A stretch of 64,000 nucleotides of DNA, from NCBI GenBank assembly GCA_016209035.1, contig JACQWX010000066.1, forward strand, positions 20,180-84,179, in the 5' to 3' direction. Shown one piece after another: positions 58,715-64,000 of this stretch. The position numbers were made by a program, and so were the translations under genes. Position 1 is the first letter of the stretch. Each line of letters starts with the position of its first letter. The notes beneath the pieces were generated by a model. It saw only the letters and a program-made list of their open reading frames with translations. It made no database searches and had not been told where the DNA came from. The stretch comes from Elusimicrobiota bacterium (GTDB lineage: Bacteria; Elusimicrobiota; Elusimicrobia; UBA1565; UBA9628).

Positions 58715-60052
58715 CTAGCGCGGCCTCCGGCCATCCCAGTCGGGCTTGCGCGGCAGGGGAGGCTTTGGATCGATCCTTCCGCCTCCACCCCCGGGATCGG
58801 CGCCGGGGTTTTCACCGGGAGCAGAGGGAGGTGGCGGCGGAACCGGGTACTTCGCCGCGATCCTCCGCGATGTGGCGTTATAGTCCGCCGACGTTCGAGC
58901 CGGCTCTTTCCCCAATTCCCAGAACAGCCACTGGCGCACCATCTCCTGCTGGCAGGCCGAATACCTCTCGGGCACCAGACCGACGGTCGGATCGATAAGG
59001 CTCCAGTACTCCAAGAGCCACAGGTAATACGTGCGGATGTCGCCGACTTCTCCTTCGGTCATGGCTCCAGGTTGGGAGCATTCCCTGGCGGCGATGGCCC
59101 CGAAATATTCGTAGGCTAGGTCGAAGTTCCGCCGCGCTTCGGCCAGACGCGCCGCCCAGGCTGACGCGGTCTCGCGGGACTTGGCGTTGAGCTCTGCGAT
59201 CGAGAGCCCGTCCAGCTTCCCCGAACCTGCCCACACGATCCATTGGACCGCCAAGTCCTCCGCGCAGCCGTCCAGGTCCTCCCTCGCCAATTCCACCGTG
59301 TTCATGTTCCGATCGATGAACCACCGGTACTCCTCGATCCGCCTGTAGGCATCCTGGATCCTTCCCCGACCTACTTCCGTCATCTGGCCCGGCTGGGCGC
59401 ATGCCCACCGGGCCATTTTCCCCAAGGTTTCGCGCGCAGGCCCGAAGTTTTCCGTAATCTCCTTGTACCGTTCCCCGATTCTGATTCGAAGCTCCTTCTG
59501 CTGTTCCTGGATCTTCTTGAGTTCGCCCTGGTAATCTTCGAAACTCTTCCTGTTGTCCTGCTCTTCGGCCGCGGACATGTACGCCGGCGACAGCGGCCGG
59601 CGTTCCCTCCGGGCGGCCAGGATCTTGTCGGAGTATTTCCTCATCCCGGCCGCAATGGCCTTGTACTCGTCCGGCGTCCCCTTCTCGGTAATCCCCAGGA
59701 TGCCCGCGATCTGGTGCTCAGCATTCCATGCGTCGAGTTCGGTCTCCTCGTTCGACTTCCAGCCGGTCACGACCAGCCCCTTGGCGTGGACATACTCGTG
59801 GTAGATGGCCAGGGCGAGCTGGCGGGGATTGTTGATGTCTTTCTTTATGCACTCCTGAAATGCACCGAGGCGGATCAGCGCGGTCCCATCATCCGACGTG
59901 ACCCCCATGGCAATCGGCAACTTGCGCGGGTCGCGGAAACAAAACCGTCCTTCCTCTTCCTTGCAGCCCCAATACTGCTCTTGGCTGAATCGAGGCGAAT
60001 ACTGCGTCAGATATTTCCCATCCAGCAGACCGCCCTTGATGGTGCCTCCGAT
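58715..60052 (-). pseudogene. HExxH metallopeptidase-like protein, 5' end cut off by the IS element
   Basis: The track ORF starts at 59920, but the frame stays open to the IS boundary at 60052, adding IGGTIKGGLLDGKYLTQYS and WGCKEEEGRFCFRDPRK. The sequence then has LALAIYHEYVHAKGLVV, an HExxH zinc motif, with a possible third ligand Glu in SNEETELDAWNAEHQ (gluzincin-like). Two long helical stretches with repeated CAQP/CSQPG-type units follow (EIRTYYLWLLEY-like), and a Pro/Gly-rich tail. No start codon or ribosome site remains near the junction. The N-terminal part is probably the fragment at 62461-62713 on the far side of the element. Confidence 0.6.
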
Positions 60053-60088
60053 GTAAGCGTTCAGGGGCGTGCGCGGACGTCCTGACTT

Positions 60089-61510
60089 TTACGCGGCCTT
60101 CGCCGCAGTCGGCAGCAGGGATTGCGGGCGTTCACCTCGCAGCGAGGCCTCGATGCTGCTCGTCACGTAGTCGACGACGCCGCGCCCTTGCTGCCTCAGC
60201 GTGGCGGTCACCGTCAGCATCCGTTCGGCGAATCGGCTGCCGGCCTCGCTGTGAGTGCCGAAACACAGCTTCCGCCAGATGACGCCGCGCCGGATCGCCC
60301 GCTCGGAGGCGTTGTTGGTGGGGCTGACCCCCGCCAGTCGGACGAACGTCCACATCGCCGGTTCGAGCTTGAGAAGCTCCCGGCATGTGGCCTGCGTCTT
60401 GCCGTGGCCGCAGGCACTTCCCCGCCGCAACAGGGCCTTCACCCGTCGCCGCAGCGCAACCGTGTAGACTCGGAACGTCGAGCGCGCAAGCGTTCCATCC
60501 CGGACGCGATGCCACCACTCGAAGAGGAGCTTCTCCTCCACGAGAAGTGCTTGTCCGATGCGCCCGGCTTTGCCGCCGGCATCGACAAAGGCTTGGAAGT
60601 GCCGTTTGAGATGCGCCCAGCAAAGCTGTCTCCACCGGAGCGGCCACCAGGTGTAACCGCACCAGCGGTCCGTCACCAAGACCCCCAAGGTCTGCCCCAG
60701 CAGTTCCTTGGCGATGTCCGTGCCGCGTGATGCTCGGATCAGAAAGACCGTGACCTGCTGCGTGAAGGCGACCCACAGCCAGACCCTCGTCCTGGAGGCG
60801 CCTTCGAACCAGCTTGTCTCGTCGGCCTGTTTGATGGCCTGCTCTTTGACGTAGGCCTGAGCTTCGCTCACGGGCTCCGCCAGCACCGCGCTCGCTATCC
60901 GCTCGCAGGCCGGGACCGACCCCAGCGACATCCGCAGCCCAAAAAGGTCCTGCATGGCCTCGACCGCCGCCCTTCGGCCCAAACGGTAGAAGCTGGTCAA
61001 CAGCGAGACAGTCGCCACCGCGCGCGGGCCGAAGGCTCCTGAAGGAACTCCCGGAGGCAGGTCGGCGATCGTGACGGCGCTACAGTGGCCGCAGATGAGC
61101 GCGTGGAGCTGGTATTCGCTGATGCGCGGCTTGACCTGGGGAATCTCCGCGACTTGATGCCGCCGCGGCGCCGGGTCCTCCCCGTGCAACGCGGCTCCGC
61201 AGTCGCGGCATTGCGTGGGTTTGACCGGGATGACCTCATCGACGTCGGCCTCCGGCACCAGTTCGCGCTGGTGTCCCGTATGCCCCGGCTGGCCGCCGGG
61301 CTTCCTTCCAGAGCCGGTTTTTGGCGGCGGCGGTGGAAGTGATGGCGGATCGCTGGAAGGAGGCTTGGAGGTATTGCGGGAATTCTGGCCCAGGCGCTCC
61401 TCCAATTCGCTCACGCGCGCTTTCAACCGCCGGTTCTCCTCGCGCAGCCGAGCCACTTCCTCAGCGAGGGCTTTTACTTGCTTCTCAAGCTGACGATTAC
61501 GCTTCGACAT
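60089..61510 (-). CDS. tnpC: IS66-family transposase (TnpC)
   Basis: The protein has 473 residues from ATG 61510 (MSKRNRQLEKQ); the longer track start lies inside the upstream gene. An N-terminal leucine-zipper coiled coil is followed by GQNSRNTSKPPSSDPPS and GRKPGGQPGHTGHQRELVP, both hallmarks of IS66. Next come a zinc-finger CRDCG...CGHCSA, and a DDE core with D in KQADETSWFEG, D in GVLVTDRWCGYTWWPLRWRQLCWAHLKRHFQ, and E in SPTNNASERAIRRGVIWRK. All catalytic positions are present and the frame is intact, so it may be active. Confidence 0.95.
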   Translation of the reverse strand: MSKRNRQLEKQVKALAEEVARLREENRRLKARVSELEERLGQNSRNTSKPPSSDPPSLPPPPPKTGSGRKPGGQPGHTGHQRELVPEADVDEVIPVKPTQCRDCGAALHGEDPAPRRHQVAEIPQVKPRISEYQLHALICGHCSAVTIADLPPGVPSGAFGPRAVATVSLLTSFYRLGRRAAVEAMQDLFGLRMSLGSVPACERIASAVLAEPVSEAQAYVKEQAIKQADETSWFEGASRTRVWLWVAFTQQVTVFLIRASRGTDIAKELLGQTLGVLVTDRWCGYTWWPLRWRQLCWAHLKRHFQAFVDAGGKAGRIGQALLVEEKLLFEWWHRVRDGTLARSTFRVYTVALRRRVKALLRRGSACGHGKTQATCRELLKLEPAMWTFVRLAGVSPTNNASERAIRRGVIWRKLCFGTHSEAGSRFAERMLTVTATLRQQGRGVVDYVTSSIEASLRGERPQSLLPTAAKAA

Positions 61511-62378
61511 GGCAAAGCCGTTCCCGCCATGGCGAGGCCAGCGGGTAGAGATAGACGTCTTTGATCGGCACGCGCAACTCGCGGGCGCGGTCTTGCCGGC
61601 TGCGACCCTGGGTCTGGCCCACGCACGTCCAATTGGCCGCTCGATAGCAAGTCCCCTTGAAACGCTCGCGCTCGACAAAGGTCTCCAGGAGATGGACGGG
61701 GTGGCCGTATGCGGTTTGCCAATCCTCCGCCAGACGCCGAGCAACGCGTCCCAAGATATGACTGGCCAAGTGAGGCACCTGGACCCATGGCAATATGAGG
61801 AAGCGGTGGTTGTTCGCTACAAACGACAGGCGCCGGGTACGGGTGTCATCGTCCCATCCGATCCATGCGTCCCGCGGTTTCGTCTTCCAGGCCGCGGCGC
61901 CGAACAGGACACAGGCCACATCACGTCCCTGACAATCGCGCACGAGATAAGCCAAGCTCTCGCCCACGGGTCCGCGATAGCCCAGATAGTGGTGCTGGGA
62001 CAAATAGCCCGAGAAGATCGGGCGGTCGGGATGTCTTGGGGGCACCAGCCCCACGTGCAACGGCAGCAGTCCAGCCAGAGGTTCGGCAATCGGTGCGGCC
62101 GCGGGGAGCGAAGCTTGCAACGTAGAAGCGCGCCGTGGGTGGTGGGTGCCGCGACGCGACGGCAATGTGATCGCGCCCCGTCGCTCCAACTTGAGCAGCA
62201 AGCTGCGCGCCGCCATATCCTGGAACCGGCCGGAAGCGGAGCGCCAGTTCCAAGCACGCGTCAGTTCAACCGAGAGCCGGGTCCGATGCCAGGCGGGGTT
62301 GGCGGCGATCAGAGAACGGATCGCCTCGATGTCCGACTCGCCCAAGTCGCGGCCCTGGATGCGGCGGACGCTTTCCAT
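61497..62378 (-). CDS. DUF4338 (DruA-like) protein inside the IS66 element
   Basis: The protein has 293 residues. The central part has HHYLGYRGPVGESLAYLV, VACVLFGAAAWKTKPRDAWIGW and FLILPWVQVPHLASHILGRV. The C-terminus has ETFVERERFKGTCYRAANW and VGQTQGRSRQDR, which define DUF4338. This domain is DruA of the Druantia anti-phage systems, but it is also found within insertion elements. No other Druantia gene (druE helicase and others) is here. It is the first gene of the IS, overlaps the transposase start by 14 bp and lies where tnpA/tnpB would be, so a role in transposition is more likely than defence. Start ATG 62378 is accepted. Confidence 0.8.
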   Translation of the reverse strand: MESVRRIQGRDLGESDIEAIRSLIAANPAWHRTRLSVELTRAWNWRSASGRFQDMAARSLLLKLERRGAITLPSRRGTHHPRRASTLQASLPAAAPIAEPLAGLLPLHVGLVPPRHPDRPIFSGYLSQHHYLGYRGPVGESLAYLVRDCQGRDVACVLFGAAAWKTKPRDAWIGWDDDTRTRRLSFVANNHRFLILPWVQVPHLASHILGRVARRLAEDWQTAYGHPVHLLETFVERERFKGTCYRAANWTCVGQTQGRSRQDRARELRVPIKDVYLYPLASPWRERLCHVEA

Positions 62379-62460
62379 GCGTCCACAAGACTACCAAAGA
62401 GGAACAGCGTGAGTCCAGCGGAAAATCACATCAGAGGCTCCCGACCCCCTGAACGCTTAC

Positions 62461-62713
62461 TGGCGGCCTGGGCCTTGTCATGGGCGTCCCTCCAGGCTGT
62501 CAGCAGGAAGAGGTCCCTCTTCGAGATGTCAGAGACGAAGGCGGCTTCGCGCCTGGATTTTTCTTTGTCCTCCAGGTCCTTGAGCTTGCTCTGGGCATCG
62601 AGCCCTATTTTGATGTGGTCCATGATCTCGGTCTGCTGCTCAGGCGTGGCATTGCGGACTTCGGCCCTTGAGGAAGGAGCTATTGCCAGCAACATAGCCA
62701 CCCACAGAATCAT
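62461..62713 (-). pseudogene. N-terminal fragment of a secreted protein cut by the IS
   Basis: The ORF starts at ATG 62713, which overlaps the preceding lipoprotein stop (ATGA). The signal peptide is MILWVAMLLAIAPSSRA. A charged helix follows (TEIMDHIKIGLDAQSKLKDLEDKEKS) and the frame meets the IS end in the codon after KAQAA. The track ORF continues 11 codons into the IS. It is probably the missing 5' part of the HExxH gene at 58715, although the frames do not join exactly. Confidence 0.6.
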
Positions 62714-63654
62714 GGAACCACTTCCACCCTGACTTCGTTGGATTCGATCTCCCCAACTTTATCGTGCTCAAAATCATCCGGCGGGGGCTTGGGCCATAAG
62801 ACTCCGATTGACTTTCTTGTCCACACCGCCTTGATGTGATAAGCGCCGAGGTTCTCGAAAGGGTCCAAGCCTGGGAACTCACGGAACTCCCCTGGGATGC
62901 GGGCGTCCGGGTCTTCGCCGCGCTTGACCATATCGCAATACTCAAACCCGCCGTAATACCGCCAGGGCCTGGTCACCAGGGTTTCCCCTGGCTGAAGCGT
63001 CACGTCCAGCCCTTGCTCCAGCTTGTCATGAAACTCCAGGTCCTCGATGTACTTGCGTCTGGCTTCCTTGGCCATGCCTCGCACCTCCCGGACCTCCTCG
63101 GCGCCGCAATGGACGCCCCGATCCACCCACATACGCTTGGTCTTGCCATTGGGCAGAGTCATGCGGAATTCCCAGTCGCTCAATGCTTTCCCGTGCTTGA
63201 AGAAGGACCAGTCGTGATCCATCCAGCGGATGGGTTCCGGACCCATGTTCCGCAGTTCGATCCTGTACCAAAAGGACCCGCCCACCTTGACCTTGGCATC
63301 CCTCGCGATCAGGGTGATCTTGACGCGCTTCCTGGACTTGGAGGGCTTGAAGCCGGCCGGAGCCTGACGCACAAGCTCGGCCCGGTCCTTGGCGCGTTGG
63401 GCCTCCTCGAAGGGCCGCCTCCTTTCCCATTCGGGCATGCGGCTGCGGAAATCGAGAATCAAGGCCTGATGCTCAGGAGAGAGCTTGTCGAAGTCGGGTG
63501 GGAGCCCGGTTTGGGCCTGTGTTGCCGCGACAGGCTGGGCCTTCGGCTTGGGGGGCGGTTCTTTCCTCTTGCAGGAGGGAAAGACCAAAGCACCAAACAA
63601 AAGGAGGCCTATTTTCCCGCAATTCGCCCAAACCCGGCTTGAGCGACAGTCCAT
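62710..63654 (-). CDS. Lipoprotein of unknown function
   Basis: The protein has 314 residues from ATG 63654 (MDCRSSRVWANCG), preceded by GGTGAGG; the GTG at 63708 would lie inside the terminator-like hairpin. The lipobox VFPSC closes the signal peptide. A Lys/Pro-rich spacer, a helical region (LSPEHQALILDFRSRMPEWERRRPFEEAQRAKDRAEL) and a beta-sandwich-like domain follow: VKITLIARDAKVKVGGSFWYRIELRNMGPEPIRW, DVTLQPGETLVTRPWRYYGGFEY. The second part resembles intracellular-proteinase-inhibitor or Ig-like domains only in outline. It is co-translated with the gene that the IS has broken. Confidence 0.65.
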   Translation of the reverse strand: MDCRSSRVWANCGKIGLLLFGALVFPSCKRKEPPPKPKAQPVAATQAQTGLPPDFDKLSPEHQALILDFRSRMPEWERRRPFEEAQRAKDRAELVRQAPAGFKPSKSRKRVKITLIARDAKVKVGGSFWYRIELRNMGPEPIRWMDHDWSFFKHGKALSDWEFRMTLPNGKTKRMWVDRGVHCGAEEVREVRGMAKEARRKYIEDLEFHDKLEQGLDVTLQPGETLVTRPWRYYGGFEYCDMVKRGEDPDARIPGEFREFPGLDPFENLGAYHIKAVWTRKSIGVLWPKPPPDDFEHDKVGEIESNEVRVEVVP

Positions 63655-63667
63655 GCCCCTCACCCCC

Positions 63668-63702
63668 AGAAAAAAACCAAGCGAAACCGCCGACTGCGGC
63701 GG
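63668..63702 (-). terminator. Intrinsic terminator-like hairpin
   Basis: On the minus strand CCGCCG-CAGT-CGGCGG is followed by TTTCGCTTGG and seven T. It would stop a transcript coming from the structured region at 63731-63915. Confidence 0.45.
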
Positions 63703-63730
63703 TCTCACCTGGTGACCCCGAATTAGGCTC

Positions 63731-63915
63731 GGGGGTGGATGCTCCCTGACCGAATCTCAGGGATTACAGGCAACGATATCATACCTGCTCTGGGGAGTCC
63801 GGGCCAGAGGCTTTGGGCCCAGCCGACTTTGGGCCATGGTGCCCACGTTCAGCCCTGACGAATAGCCCTAAAGGGGGTATGCACTTAGCCCCACCTCGGT
63901 CCGCAAAGCTCCCCC
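63731..63915 (-). ncRNA. Structured RNA candidate (6S-like, 185 nt)
   Basis: There is no ORF. Paired blocks are nested: GGGGG (63731-63735) with CCCCC (63911-63915), GACCGA (63748-63753) with TCGGTC (63896-63901), and CATACC (about 63780-63785) with GGTATG (about 63876-63881), giving one long interrupted rod of 185 nt. That length and shape fit 6S RNA, but no family motif is certain. The minus strand is preferred because of the terminator-like hairpin downstream; the plus strand cannot be excluded. The rest of 63709-64000 shows nothing firm. Confidence 0.35.
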
Positions 63916-63918
63916 GCC

Positions 63919-64000
63919 GTGGACTCCGACCTAGCAATCACGTGGTTGTATGTCATCGGCTTCATGGTCACCGCCTGCTGCATCAGACGAAAGAAGAGCT
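63919..64000 (+). CDS. Possible start of a small membrane protein, cut by window end
   Basis: GTG at 63919 opens a frame of 27 codons to the window edge with a hydrophobic stretch (DLAITWLYVIGFMVTACCI) followed by RRKKS. No ribosome site or -10 box is obvious, and it abuts the structured RNA candidate. Weak support. Confidence 0.2.
   Translation, partial: MDSDLAITWLYVIGFMVTACCIRRKKS

Larger units (their letters stand above)
60053..62460. mobile_element. Complete IS66-family insertion sequence carrying a DUF4338 gene
   Basis: It is bounded by 15-bp perfect terminal inverted repeats GTAAGCGTTCAGGGG (60053-60067, and reversed at 62446-62460), with the GTAAGCG ends known for IS66. It is 2408 bp and contains two minus-strand genes, a DUF4338 protein and the IS66 transposase, overlapping by 14 bp. 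The small tnpA/tnpB genes of classical IS66 are absent. The 8 bp outside each end (CCTCCGAT and TGGCGGCC) do not match, so there is no target duplication; a later deletion or recombination is implied. Confidence 0.85.

Noticed and set aside
61497-62378. Druantia defence system
   Set aside because: Only the DruA-like domain is present and it lies between IS66 terminal repeats; no druE-type helicase or other partner genes are nearby.
63731-63915. RNase P RNA, because of GGGGAGTCCGGGCC
   Set aside because: The other universally conserved RNase P blocks are missing and the length is about half of what is needed.
1-64000. CRISPR array, prompted by the Cas12b-like fragment
   Set aside because: No regularly spaced direct repeats of 25-40 bp were seen near 32-33 kb or elsewhere by eye. 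A repeat finder would be needed to be certain.

Overview
The window reads as a chromosomal segment of a high-GC (about two thirds G+C by eye), diderm, hopanoid-making bacterium. Several things fit an Elusimicrobiota-type genome: a one-locus type IV pilus / type II secretion assembly set, several TMTC-like and STT3-like membrane glycosyltransferases with TPR tails, hopanoid genes, and a fragment that resembles the N-terminus of a Cas12b-like protein. This assignment is inference; no rRNA or other phylogenetic marker is present.

Layout. 1-1.9 kb: end of hpnI and hpnL-like (hopanoid tail modification). 2-8.9 kb: three TMTC-like glycosyltransferases and one STT3/PglB-like oligosaccharyltransferase. 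8.9-27 kb: a pilin, a response regulator/histidine kinase pair, hpnK, then a long minus-strand pilus cluster (PilX-, PilW- and PilV-like minor pilins, a major-type pilin, PilC, PilB, PilQ, PilP, PilO, a PilM-PilN fusion, an OmpA-like protein and an O-antigen-ligase/TPR protein). 27-30.7 kb: hypE, hypC, hypF without hypD. 30.7-33.1 kb: a small decayed accessory island against tRNA-Thr(CGU), holding a GNAT remnant, an AbiE toxin-antitoxin pair with a frameshifted toxin, and the Cas12b-like fragment. 33.2-40.4 kb: a LivJ-type lipoprotein facing the hopanoid operon shc-hpnH-hpnA/hpnG fusion-ispA. 40.4-46.6 kb: zinc-ribbon ORFs, orn, an LPP20/LpoB/COG3014-like lipoprotein set, an aminotransferase and a low-GC PDZ protein. 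46.6-58.7 kb: spermidine-synthase-like membrane protein, POT transporter, autotransporter, AsmA-like protein, trypsin-like protease and NlpC/P60 hydrolase. 58.7-62.7 kb: a gene apparently broken by a complete IS66-family element whose second gene is a DUF4338 (DruA-like) protein. The end holds a lipoprotein and a 185-nt structured-RNA candidate.

How the genes fit together. IspA, Shc, HpnH, HpnG, HpnI and HpnK are successive steps from isoprenoid to glycosylated, deacetylated bacteriohopanepolyols. They lie in three separate places here. The glycosyltransferases and ligase flank the pilus genes, so pilin or surface-protein glycosylation is a reasonable guess.

Two themes stand out at nucleotide level. 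First, many genes start 5-15 nt after a clear -10 box (often extended, TGnTATAAT or TGnTATCAT) with no Shine-Dalgarno sequence, which implies leaderless or near-leaderless mRNAs; this also decides several start codons. Second, short perfect GC-rich hairpins and at least one 58-bp dispersed repeat lie inside or beside coding sequences, in linkers, leaders and gene ends. They look like small palindromic elements that have been absorbed into proteins.
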